From NCBI GenBank assembly GCA_009774625.1, contig VSOB01000049.1:1-21516 (forward strand): a stretch of DNA of 21,516 nucleotides. The letters run 5' to 3'. The translations under genes were made by a program, and so were the position numbers. Every line of letters begins with the position of its first letter. Position 1 is the first letter of the stretch. Below are positions 14,722 to 21,516 of the stretch, piece by piece. The notes beneath the pieces are model-generated. The model worked only from the letters and a program-made list of their open reading frames with translations. It was not told the origin of the DNA and ran no database searches. This DNA comes from Lachnospiraceae bacterium (GTDB lineage: Bacteria; Bacillota; Clostridia; Lachnospirales; Lachnospiraceae).

Positions 14722-14830
14722 ATTCTCTGCCTAACCAACGGAGAAGGAGACGTTGTCCTTTCCATCAAGGATAAATGACAAAGCTGGACGCAATTTACTA
14801 CGGTAAGTATTGCTATCACGGTGAATAAAT

Positions 14831-16048
14831 ATGACGTATGAAGAGATTTTGTCTGACGCCAACAATTTGTATAGGGCTTACAAGGCTTCCGTGAAAGGTA
14901 GCAAATGGAAAGAAACAACTCAGAAGTTCATGATGAATTTTCTGCGCTATATCTTTTCTATACAAGATGATCTTCTTAATCGGACTCTTCAAAATGGTCC
15001 GACGGAAGAATTCTCGCTGTCTGAACGGGGCCGGGTAAGACCTATCACAAGTATTCGAATCAGAGACCGTATCGTTCGCCATGTATTATGTGATGATGTT
15101 CTGTTGCCAGAAGTAAAGAAACGGATTATTTATGACAATGGAGCTTCTATCAAGGGACGAGGTATTTCACATCAAAGAGATCGGTTTGAGGTACATCTTC
15201 GGAAATATTACAAGCTGCATGGTAACGAAGGATATATTCTGTTCGGAGACTTCTCAAAATTCTACGACAATATTATTCATGAGATTGCAAAGCGGGAGTT
15301 GTTAAAGCTGTTCGATGACGATGAGTTTATTGAATGGCTTTTGTCTCTTATATTTGACGGGTTTAAGATTGATGTTTCTTATATGACTGATGAGGAATAT
15401 GCCAATTGTTTGACCGATACCTTCAACAAGCTGGAATATCGCAATATCCCAAAGGAAAAGCTGACCGGTGACAAATGGATGGAGAAGTCTGTCAACATTG
15501 GCGATCAACTATCACAAGTCATAGGGATTTATTATCCATATCGCATTGACAATTATGTTAAATACGTGAGGAGCCAGAAATTCTATGGAAGATACATGGA
15601 TGATTGGTACATCATGAACCCGAGCAAGGAAGAGCTACTGGATTTGCTTGAGCATATTCGGATTATCGCTTCTGAATACGGCATTCACATCAACGAGAAA
15701 AAGACACGTATTGTGAAAATATCCAGTACATACAAATACCTGCAAGTAAAGTACACGCTTACCAAAGATGGGAAAATCATTAAACGCATAAATCCGGACA
15801 GAGTTACATCGATGCGCAGAAAGTTGAAGAAACTGGCTGTGAAAGTCAGAAATGGGGAAGTGCTATATGAAAATGTAGAGAATATGTTCCGCGGTTGGAT
15901 GGGGAGTTTCTATAAACTATTATCCAGAAAGCAGCGAGAAAACCTTATTCGGCTTTATGAAGACCTATTCGACAAGACAGTAACAGTCGTAAACAAGAAG
16001 CTGGTTATATTTGATAGGTCGCCACAAAATATTATACAGGAGGTATGA
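14831..16048 (+). CDS. DGR reverse transcriptase
   Basis: The product is 405 residues, a usual length for DGR reverse transcriptases. Motif A is FGDFSKFYDNI with Asp140 and Asp146; the catalytic box is YMDD (255-258) inside GRYMDDWY. The domain-4 signature is IGDQLSQ (223-229), i.e. IGxxxSQ, which marks DGR enzymes; group II intron enzymes have a QGxxxSP-type motif. SIKGRGISHQRDRFE (106-120) is the upstream fingers motif. There is no maturase, endonuclease or RNase H domain. It uses TR RNA as template, with Avd as partner, and makes errors selectively opposite adenine. The ribosome site is weak (GGTGA). The stop is followed directly by the next phage gene, so it is embedded in the late operon. 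Confidence 0.97.
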   Translation: MTYEEILSDANNLYRAYKASVKGSKWKETTQKFMMNFLRYIFSIQDDLLNRTLQNGPTEEFSLSERGRVRPITSIRIRDRIVRHVLCDDVLLPEVKKRIIYDNGASIKGRGISHQRDRFEVHLRKYYKLHGNEGYILFGDFSKFYDNIIHEIAKRELLKLFDDDEFIEWLLSLIFDGFKIDVSYMTDEEYANCLTDTFNKLEYRNIPKEKLTGDKWMEKSVNIGDQLSQVIGIYYPYRIDNYVKYVRSQKFYGRYMDDWYIMNPSKEELLDLLEHIRIIASEYGIHINEKKTRIVKISSTYKYLQVKYTLTKDGKIIKRINPDRVTSMRRKLKKLAVKVRNGEVLYENVENMFRGWMGSFYKLLSRKQRENLIRLYEDLFDKTVTVVNKKLVIFDRSPQNIIQEV

Positions 16049-16049
16049 C

Positions 16050-16388
16050 ATGGAACAATGGTTTCAAATATTACTAACTATATTTAGCTCAGTTCTTGCG
16101 TCTTCTGGGCTGTGGGCCTACATAACAAAGCGGCTTGAGAAAAAAGACGTAAAAACCGAAATGCTCATAGGGCTTGGGCATGACCGTATTATGTATTTGG
16201 GTATGGTCTACATAGAAAGGGGATACATCACTTCGGACGAGTATGAAAATCTCTACGAGTATCTCTACAAACCTTATGAGAAAATGGGCGGAAACGGCTC
16301 CGCAAAACGTGTGATGAATGAGGTAAACAAATTACCGATTCATAAATCAACCTATGAAATGGAGGAACAAAATCATGAGCATGAGTAA
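16050..16388 (+). CDS. Membrane-anchored phage protein beside the holin
   Basis: The product is 112 residues. CAGGAGGT ends 5 bases before ATG 16050; the upstream in-frame ATG at 16011 lies inside the RT gene and lacks a ribosome site. One N-terminal membrane segment (about 4-25) is followed by a charged cytoplasmic domain with HDRIMYLGMVYIERGYI (44-60), DEYENLYEYLYKPYEKMGGN (63-82) and AKRVMNEVNKLP. I recognise this as a conserved small protein found beside holins in clostridial prophages. It may modulate or accompany the holin, but no activity is known to me. Its 3' end overlaps the holin gene by 14 bases. Confidence 0.75.
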   Translation: MEQWFQILLTIFSSVLASSGLWAYITKRLEKKDVKTEMLIGLGHDRIMYLGMVYIERGYITSDEYENLYEYLYKPYEKMGGNGSAKRVMNEVNKLPIHKSTYEMEEQNHEHE

Positions 16389-16578
16389 CAAAACCTATGA
16401 TGTACTGAAATGGATCGCGCAGTTTCTGCTTCCGGCGGCGGGTACTCTGTACTTTGCGCTGGCAGGGATCTGGGGGCTTCCCTATGGCGAGCAGGTAGTC
16501 GGCACCATTACGGCTATTGACACCTTCCTTGGGGTTCTCCTTGGTATCAGTTCTGCAAACTACAACAAGGCACAGTAA
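16375..16578 (+). CDS. Holin, r1t family
   Basis: The product is 67 residues, with GGAGG 9 bases before ATG 16375. There are two hydrophobic segments (about 12-32 and 42-60) separated by a short turn with GLPYGEQ, and the ending ISSANYNK, the usual pattern of phage_r1t_holin proteins. It would form membrane lesions at lysis and let a lysin reach peptidoglycan. It is the last phage gene before the terminator. No lysin gene follows; the only hydrolase in the window is at 970-2532. Confidence 0.85.
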   Translation: MSMSNKTYDVLKWIAQFLLPAAGTLYFALAGIWGLPYGEQVVGTITAIDTFLGVLLGISSANYNKAQ

Positions 16579-16617
16579 GGTCGTGCCGGTACAATTTGAA
16601 TATGGTTATAATACCTC

Positions 16618-16648
16618 GCTGCCCATTGACAATCGGCGGCATTTTTTA
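16618..16648 (+). terminator. Intrinsic terminator after the holin gene
   Basis: GCTGCC (16618-16623) pairs with GGCGGC (16635-16640) through six pairs including one G-T, with an 11-base loop, followed directly by ATTTTTTA. It lies 40 bases after the holin stop and would end the late phage transcript. Confidence 0.75.
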
Positions 16649-16677
16649 TTGTAAAGAGGTACGACCTGTGTCATAAT
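16649..16677 (+). promoter_or_regulatory. Weak candidate promoter in the junction
   Basis: TTGTAA (16649-16654), a 17-base spacer and CATAAT (16672-16677) are a fair sigma-A match. Transcription from it would read into the large palindrome at 16697-16806, so it might drive a small structured RNA. The match may be chance in AT-rich DNA. Confidence 0.25.
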
Positions 16678-16696
16678 ATAGTCATATTCTTATTGC

Positions 16697-16806
16697 AGAA
16701 ACAAAAGTGAAACGTAGTACCGGAGGGTGTAGAAAAGTCGTTTATTTCTTGATTATTCCTACACTCTCCCGGTAAACGTTCCGAAAACACTGGATTTTTT
16801 GTTTCT
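16697..16806. repeat. 110-base imperfect palindrome (long hairpin)
   Basis: The outer arms are perfect: AGAAACAAAA (16697-16706) against TTTTGTTTCT (16797-16806). Inside, AACGT (16711-16715) pairs with ACGTT (16776-16780), and ACCGGAGGGTGTAG (16719-16732) pairs nearly fully with CTACACTCTCCCGGT (16759-16773), leaving a loop of 26 bases. It could be a structured RNA, a MITE-like insertion or part of an attachment region. The right arm ends in a T-rich run, so the whole could also act as a terminator-like RNA. Confidence 0.65.
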
Positions 16807-16828
16807 ATCATAGATTTTAATCGCCCCA

Positions 16829-16990
16829 ATGTTTCATATGTTCCAGAACAGAATGTCCTCTATGGAGGATATTGAAAGAATAGAAAGTCTTTGGGATAAG
16901 ATTGGCGGCTATCATGACAGCCCTTTTTCCAGCTTCTATCCTATCGCTATCTGTGGTATACTTAAGGTATCAAATGGGGACAGGAAATAA
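16829..16990 (+). CDS. Possible small ORF or gene remnant, 53 codons
   Basis: An open frame from ATG 16829 encodes a 53-residue product containing MSSMEDIERIESLWDKIGG and then HDSPFSSFYPIAICGIL. No ribosome site precedes it. The first half reads like a genuine helical protein segment, so it may be a leftover of a bacterial gene cut by prophage insertion. It also overlaps the probable promoter of the next gene, which argues against it being a functional gene. Confidence 0.2.
   Translation: MFHMFQNRMSSMEDIERIESLWDKIGGYHDSPFSSFYPIAICGILKVSNGDRK
16934..16962 (+). promoter_or_regulatory. Probable extended -10 promoter for the bacterial gene pair
   Basis: TGGTATACT (16954-16962) is a good extended -10 element. 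A weak -35 box, TTCTAT (16934-16939), lies 17 bases upstream of its hexamer. It sits about 60 bases before the start of the next gene in the right orientation. Confidence 0.5.
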
Positions 16991-17024
16991 GCGGTGCGGT
17001 ACACAAAAGGGGAGGAGTTGCAGG

Positions 17025-18170
17025 ATGGAGGAAAAAAAGAATAAATGGTTGGCAGTTGCAGTGGGTACAGGAGTATTTCTGGTTTTCCTGTTAATAGGGG
17101 CTGTGGCAGTGAGCTGGCATATGATATACGGGAAAGTACAGGAAACAGACCGGGACTGGACAGCAGTGTGGCAGGCAGAAGAGGAAAGCGGGGCAGGCCA
17201 GATCGGGGAAGAAGCAAAGCAGACAGAAGAAAAGAGCCACGAGCCGGTGCGCTGTGAGACGAATGGATTTTCCTTTGAAGTATATGAGGACTGGGAAAGC
17301 GCCGAAAACGGTGAATATGCATATATGATACAGGGAGAGGCAGGGGCATACTATATATGGCTGAACGGGGTGTCCATGCTTGGCGCCGGGACGATGCAGG
17401 AGATGTATGAGGACTTGGCACTGTATTATCAGGATGAAGTAGAGGAGTATCAGGTTTCCTATTATGACAAAGAGCTGATGGAAGTGATTCTGACAGATCA
17501 TGTGGTATGTCAGTGGGGTGTTGTCCACGGCAGCAATGGGACAGGAATCTATGATACGATGGTGGTAATGGTGCCTGATAAAAATTATATGATTACATTC
17601 GGCGGTTATACGGAAGAGGGGGAAGAGGAAGAATTGCTGGGTATCATGGTACCTCTGTGCGAGAGTCTGGAGTTTGAAATCGGCAGCCGGGATGCGATCA
17701 GCGGCAATACGTTTCTGACAGAGACAGGCGGGAGGCTTTGCCTGCATCAGGATGGGACATTTGAGCTTTATGATGCACAGGGCGGTGAAGGGAGCGGGGA
17801 TTATGGCGGTACTTATGAAGTGTATTATGGGGAACAGGCGGTGGATGAGGCGGTGCGTTCGTTAGACCTGCCGCCGGAGATCGTAGAGAGGATTATATCC
17901 TATAATATGGGCGGGTATGCGCTTGGGGGAGTCTTTCCGGACAATGTGCCAGAGGGACGTATGCGCTATCGGATCTGCAGAGACACTTTTTATGTTGTAT
18001 CACTGCACATTAACAGCCGGATTTCAGAAGCAGGAGGGGAAGAAGCAATAGAAGAGCGGGATGCAAACTATTTTGGGTTTTATATTCCGGAGCTGGAAAG
18101 TATGGATTTTGTGGATGAAACTACCTATGAATACGCTGTATGGAAGTTCCAGTGCGTAACAGAAGGATAG
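17025..18170 (+). CDS. Membrane-anchored extracytoplasmic protein of unknown function
   Basis: The product is 381 residues. AAGGGGAGGA ends about 8 bases before ATG 17025; the frame is open further upstream but without a ribosome site. One N-terminal membrane segment (about 8-32) is preceded by a basic stretch, so the remainder is likely outside the cell. After an acidic, Glu-rich linker (about 45-72), residues 75-220 form an alpha/beta domain beginning ETNGFSFEVYEDW. A second domain from about 225 has RLCLHQDGTFELYDAQG, like a small beta-barrel found in bacterial lipoproteins. It is followed 32 bases later by another membrane-anchored gene on the same strand, so the two probably form an operon. 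Base use differs from the phage genes. I do not recognise a named family. Confidence 0.75.
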   Translation: MEEKKNKWLAVAVGTGVFLVFLLIGAVAVSWHMIYGKVQETDRDWTAVWQAEEESGAGQIGEEAKQTEEKSHEPVRCETNGFSFEVYEDWESAENGEYAYMIQGEAGAYYIWLNGVSMLGAGTMQEMYEDLALYYQDEVEEYQVSYYDKELMEVILTDHVVCQWGVVHGSNGTGIYDTMVVMVPDKNYMITFGGYTEEGEEEELLGIMVPLCESLEFEIGSRDAISGNTFLTETGGRLCLHQDGTFELYDAQGGEGSGDYGGTYEVYYGEQAVDEAVRSLDLPPEIVERIISYNMGGYALGGVFPDNVPEGRMRYRICRDTFYVVSLHINSRISEAGGEEAIEERDANYFGFYIPELESMDFVDETTYEYAVWKFQCVTEG

Positions 18171-18202
18171 TGTGGGAGTATGTCCGGGGAGAAGGAATCT
18201 AA

Positions 18203-21200
18203 ATGGTCAGAGAGAGAAAGCATCTGTATAAAGCAGGCATTGTGGCAGTGATTTTGCTGTTTTTACTGTGGGGGATGCGGATGGATGAAGGAGAGAGAAA
18301 AACGGAGCCGGAGAGAAAGGCAGGGCAGAGGAAGGAGGAGCCGGGGGAGGCACGGGAAGCGGCAAGGCAGCCGGCTCTGGATTTTGCAGCCAGTCTGGCT
18401 GTGCAGGAAGAGCTGCATGAAATTCCGGCATTGGGATATGGAAGTATGTCCATGCATGGGGGCGGTGATTATGCATGCTGGGGAGATATGCTGGTACTGA
18501 AAGACCGGGTTTACAAACGGGAGAGGAACGGATTTCAGAGACAGGAGGGAACGGTATATGATCTCTTCGGTCTGTATGAACTGGAAAAACCGCAGATATA
18601 CGGGAAAATCCGTCAATATAACAATCTGCTTGTGCTGAAAAAGGTCAATACGTTTTTGCTGTATGATATGGAGAGCGGCAGTGTGGAAACATATCAGTGT
18701 AAAAGAACAGAAGGGGCCGGAGGGATCAGTGTGGGGCCGGACTGGTATATTTATGAAGGCAGCCTGTACTTTATGGTGACAGAAGAGGACACGTCACCGA
18801 TAAAGAGCATTCGGTGTCTGGACTTGTCTGATAAGAGTGAACGGATATTTTATGCGCCGGCTGAGGATGGCTGGGAGATGCTGGACCGGTTTATGATGGA
18901 TGGAGACGGTTCTGTGCTGACCGGGTTCTGTGATGCAAAGAATGGGAAACAGGCAGAGTATCGGTGTTTAAACAGGGAAGGACAGGTGAAGGAGCGGACA
19001 AGCCTGGAATATCCATATGATATCCGGAACGGACTGGATGAGACTTGGCTTGCGTATAATGGGCGCGGACTGTTTGTAAAAGAAAAGATAGGCAGGAGCA
19101 GGGGAAGCAGCGGGATATTCTGTCAGGAAGCAGGAGGGATGCGCCGGGCAGTGGGGCTGGATCCCGAAGAGGATATTATCTTTACAGAACATGGATATTT
19201 TTCCTGTGACAAAGGCGCATTTTATGATTTTCAGGGAAATCTGCTGTCTGCATGTTTTTCCGGTCAGGAAACGGATGAGTCGGAATATCTGCTGGAGACG
19301 GTGGTGTATGAGGAAGGGACACTGACCGCTTTTTATACCCAAAAGAGAGAGGGAAATCTGTATGTCGCCCAGGCCCATATCGGGGATGCGGAGGCTGTGG
19401 CTGACAGGGCAGATTTGTGGTATTGGGTCAGGGAGAAAGAGGCGCCCTGTGTTTTTGTGACGCCTGATGAGGAAGTGGGAAATATCACAGGATATGTGCT
19501 GGAACGGGAGAAATACAAAATGGCATATGTGAAGAAGGCGGACGTCCTGACAGAACCGGAGTTGATCGGAAAGGGGATTTTTGTTTCGGAGCATATGGAA
19601 GACGTGGAGATTTTTCTGGCGGAAGTGCTGCAGGAGTTATTGGAAAAGCAGGGAGAAGCCGGAGAAAAGATCCGTGGATTTGTTTCGGACTGGGCTGTGC
19701 AGCAGTTGCAGGCGGCAGACTGGGCGGAGCTGGAAGGCTGGCAGATGGATGCAGAACGGTATGACTGTTCCTGGGAAGTGAACAGGATGTATGCCGGGTA
19801 TGGGTACGATTTTTTTTATGTATTGCATCAGGACAGGGAAACAATGGATGAAAACTGCACTGAGACAGAAGAGGGCTGTGAAACGGAGGTTCATGTCCTG
19901 GTCAGTGTGGATGGCCAGGGTGTGATCCGGGGGATCCGGGTGCGGCCGGACCAAAGGCACAGTATGGAGGACTGTACCTATGGAGATGAGAGAAACCGGC
20001 TGGGCTTTTATGGTCACAGTGTGCAGGTGATCCGGGAAGGAAGGAGCAGCAACAGCGCGGTACTGCCGGGATTTGATACATACTGGGACGGGGAGGCGGA
20101 AAAGGCAACCACACAGCCCTGTGGTCTGTTTGCGGAGGCGAATGAAGATACGGCAGCCTGTGCGGAAAAAATAGAAACAATGCTGCGGGATGTGCTGGAA
20201 AGCCAGGGGGAATATGCGCCGATATATCAGGAACTGTTCAGTACAGGCCAATGGGCCGGGAGGTTTGTACAGCAGGGCTGGGAGCAGCTTGAAACGGACT
20301 GGAAAGCAGGGCCTGATTATGACTGCTATTTTCTGGATCTGGCCAGAGAGCGGGGCTATGTGCGGTTTTGCTATTATTTTTATCCTGATTTTGGCCGGAT
20401 GGGTGTGGACGAGGCAAAGGCGGCGGTGGTTTCCTGCTGTGTGGACCAGGAAGGAAAGCTGTGTGATACAAAGCTGCAGATTGTATCCATGACCAGGGCA
20501 GAGTATATGGCAGTCAGAGCAAAAGGGGCATATGAGACAACAAAAGGTCAAATCTGGCTGATTGAAAGCGGAGAACCCCTGAAAGGAATCCGTGAGCTTG
20601 CATTTCCTCTGTGGGGAATGGAGGATGCCGGGGAAGCGGCCGGCTATATCGGAGACCGGATACTGGAAAATCTGAACGGACACTGCGTGGAAGAAGGCAG
20701 GATAAGAGAACTTTTGTCAGACAAAGAAGATGCAGGGAAAAATCTGGAGACTCTGGCAAAATGTCTTTCGGATGCCGGCCAAAAGTGGAAAGGACGGGAA
20801 ACATATGCCTGCTGGGAGATCACAGAGCAGTCAAGAAGTGGTTGCGTCTGCTTCCGATATGTATTTGAGCGGTATCGCCCATTTCAGGGAAAACGGCGCA
20901 ATCTGTGGATGGATGTGTATGTGTCAGAAGAGGGGATAGAGGAAATCCGGCCTTATATCATGATTAGCGGAGAGAACGTGACATGGACGGATGCACCGGA
21001 AGGAGCATTGAAATGGGACGGTGCCCTGGAGTATGGTGTATCTGAAACGGAAAAGGCACTGCTGGGATTCTTAAAGGATAAAGAGGAAGCTCTTGTGAAA
21101 GAAGAGGCGCTGGATGAACCGGTGCTGCATTATTATGAGGCGTTTGCCTCGGATATGAGGAAACGAAGCACAGTCAGTTTTGCTGATTTACAGAAGTCTG

Positions 21201-21516
21201 TTATGAAATGCTGTAGTTTTGAAGAGCAGATGCCTGTCAGGACAGAATATGCTTTTCTGGACTGTGGCGGCGACGGCTGTCTGGATTTGATTTGCAGATT
21301 TGTTCTGCGGGAAACAGAATATGAATGCGAGGATATGAATTTTGTGGTGACGGCAGGAGAGAACGGTTTGAACCTGAGCCGGGTGTTTACTACATGGAAC
21401 CGATATCAGGAGACTGTGTACTATTATGGGTATGGGCAGACGTATGGAAGCGGCGGGACCGTTTTTTGCTGGTGCTGTCTCTTTTGCGCTTCTGGCGCGT
21501 CCGTCGTTTCTCCTTG
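18203..21516 (+). CDS. Very large membrane-anchored protein of unknown function, 3'-truncated by the window edge
   Basis: From ATG 18203 (GGGGAGAAGGA about 7 bases upstream) the frame has no stop up to the last base, giving at least 1104 codons. A membrane anchor lies at residues about 9-25, then a charged, Glu/Arg-rich linker to about 60. Residues about 75-450 look like a run of short beta strands, possibly a propeller (repeated patterns such as LLVLKKVNTFLLYDMESG and SLYFMVTEEDTSPIKSIRCL). Three diverged units follow from about 463, 653 and 815, each a helical start, a central W...Y.C segment and a beta portion ending in a strand pair such as VLVSVDGQGVIRGIRVRP. Near the end, FLDCGGDGCLDLICRF is an Asp-rich loop. 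It is unusually Cys-rich for an exported protein. No catalytic motif is seen and the function is unknown. Confidence 0.75.
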   Translation, partial: MVRERKHLYKAGIVAVILLFLLWGMRMDEGERKTEPERKAGQRKEEPGEAREAARQPALDFAASLAVQEELHEIPALGYGSMSMHGGGDYACWGDMLVLKDRVYKRERNGFQRQEGTVYDLFGLYELEKPQIYGKIRQYNNLLVLKKVNTFLLYDMESGSVETYQCKRTEGAGGISVGPDWYIYEGSLYFMVTEEDTSPIKSIRCLDLSDKSERIFYAPAEDGWEMLDRFMMDGDGSVLTGFCDAKNGKQAEYRCLNREGQVKERTSLEYPYDIRNGLDETWLAYNGRGLFVKEKIGRSRGSSGIFCQEAGGMRRAVGLDPEEDIIFTEHGYFSCDKGAFYDFQGNLLSACFSGQETDESEYLLETVVYEEGTLTAFYTQKREGNLYVAQAHIGDAEAVADRADLWYWVREKEAPCVFVTPDEEVGNITGYVLEREKYKMAYVKKADVLTEPELIGKGIFVSEHMEDVEIFLAEVLQELLEKQGEAGEKIRGFVSDWAVQQLQAADWAELEGWQMDAERYDCSWEVNRMYAGYGYDFFYVLHQDRETMDENCTETEEGCETEVHVLVSVDGQGVIRGIRVRPDQRHSMEDCTYGDERNRLGFYGHSVQVIREGRSSNSAVLPGFDTYWDGEAEKATTQPCGLFAEANEDTAACAEKIETMLRDVLESQGEYAPIYQELFSTGQWAGRFVQQGWEQLETDWKAGPDYDCYFLDLARERGYVRFCYYFYPDFGRMGVDEAKAAVVSCCVDQEGKLCDTKLQIVSMTRAEYMAVRAKGAYETTKGQIWLIESGEPLKGIRELAFPLWGMEDAGEAAGYIGDRILENLNGHCVEEGRIRELLSDKEDAGKNLETLAKCLSDAGQKWKGRETYACWEITEQSRSGCVCFRYVFERYRPFQGKRRNLWMDVYVSEEGIEEIRPYIMISGENVTWTDAPEGALKWDGALEYGVSETEKALLGFLKDKEEALVKEEALDEPVLHYYEAFASDMRKRSTVSFADLQKSVMKCCSFEEQMPVRTEYAFLDCGGDGCLDLICRFVLRETEYECEDMNFVVTAGENGLNLSRVFTTWNRYQETVYYYGYGQTYGSGGTVFCWCCLFCASGASVVSP

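Larger units (their letters stand above)
16579..17024. other. Prophage-chromosome junction, 446 bases without a firm gene
   Basis: This gap contains an intrinsic terminator, a 110-base imperfect palindrome, a possible small ORF and a probable promoter for the next gene, listed separately. AGGTCGT (16578-16584) and ACGACCT (16661-16667) form a further inverted repeat enclosing the terminator. Left of it, genes are phage-like; right of it they are bacterial, with richer use of CTG, CGG and AGG. The prophage right end (attR) is therefore most likely here, but the left end is outside the window, so the core cannot be identified. Confidence 0.5.

Noticed and set aside
14577..14774. Open frame across TR in the same frame as VR
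   Set aside because: The frame is open because TR mirrors coding VR; there is no ribosome site, it overlaps the end of avd and continues into an Arg-rich nonsense tail. TR acts as RNA template.
14831..16048. Reverse transcriptase as part of a group II intron, retron or abortive infection system
   Set aside because: IGxxxSQ motif, adjoining Avd and an adenine-specific VR/TR pair identify a DGR; no maturase domain, intron RNA folds or retron msr/msd seen.
19637..20683. Minus-strand open frames opposite the large exported protein, also 17091-17747 and 18968-19594
   Set aside because: The plus frame is continuous over 3.3 kb with anchor and ribosome site; the minus frames lack both and show Pro/His/Cys-rich shadow composition.

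Overview
The window holds the late tail and lysis end of a siphovirus-type prophage of a low-to-mid GC Gram-positive bacterium, followed by bacterial chromosome. AGGAGG-type ribosome sites, the families of the tail genes, a GH25/Cpl-7-type lysin and an r1t-type holin point to Bacillota, most likely a gut clostridium of the Lachnospiraceae type. This assignment rests on recognition of gene families, not on a search.

Layout. Positions 1-12587 are tail morphogenesis: two tail-assembly-chaperone-like genes (the first cut by the window edge), a three-part peptidoglycan hydrolase (GH25, CHAP, three CW_7 repeats), an HK97-gp10-like protein, a 2204-residue tape measure protein with three separate internal repeat families, a distal tail protein, a Gp37/Tal-like tail protein and a baseplate/fibre protein. 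Positions 12604-16048 hold a complete diversity-generating retroelement (DGR). Its parts are the target adhesin with a C-terminal variable repeat (VR 13470-13558) and hairpins just downstream, two small phage genes (one of the XkdX family), an Avd-like accessory gene, the template repeat (TR 14633-14721) and a DGR-type reverse transcriptase. VR and TR align over 89 nt without gaps. All 19 differences fall on TR adenines, which is the signature of adenine-directed mutagenic retrohoming. Positions 16050-16578 encode a membrane-anchored phage protein and a holin, followed by a good intrinsic terminator.

Positions 16579-17024 are a structured intergenic junction with a terminator, a 110-nt imperfect palindrome and a probable extended -10 promoter. 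After it, base and codon use shift and two membrane-anchored bacterial proteins of unknown function follow. The second (18203 to the window end) stays open for at least 1104 residues and carries three diverged internal repeats. The right end of the prophage probably lies within 16579-17024. No integrase, tRNA or CRISPR array is present.

How it works together: tape measure, distal tail, Tal-like and baseplate proteins build the tail and its tip. The DGR target is encoded next, and its variable lectin-type C-terminus is expected to be displayed at the tip. Avd, TR RNA and reverse transcriptase rewrite its VR so that phage progeny can test new receptors or surface ligands.
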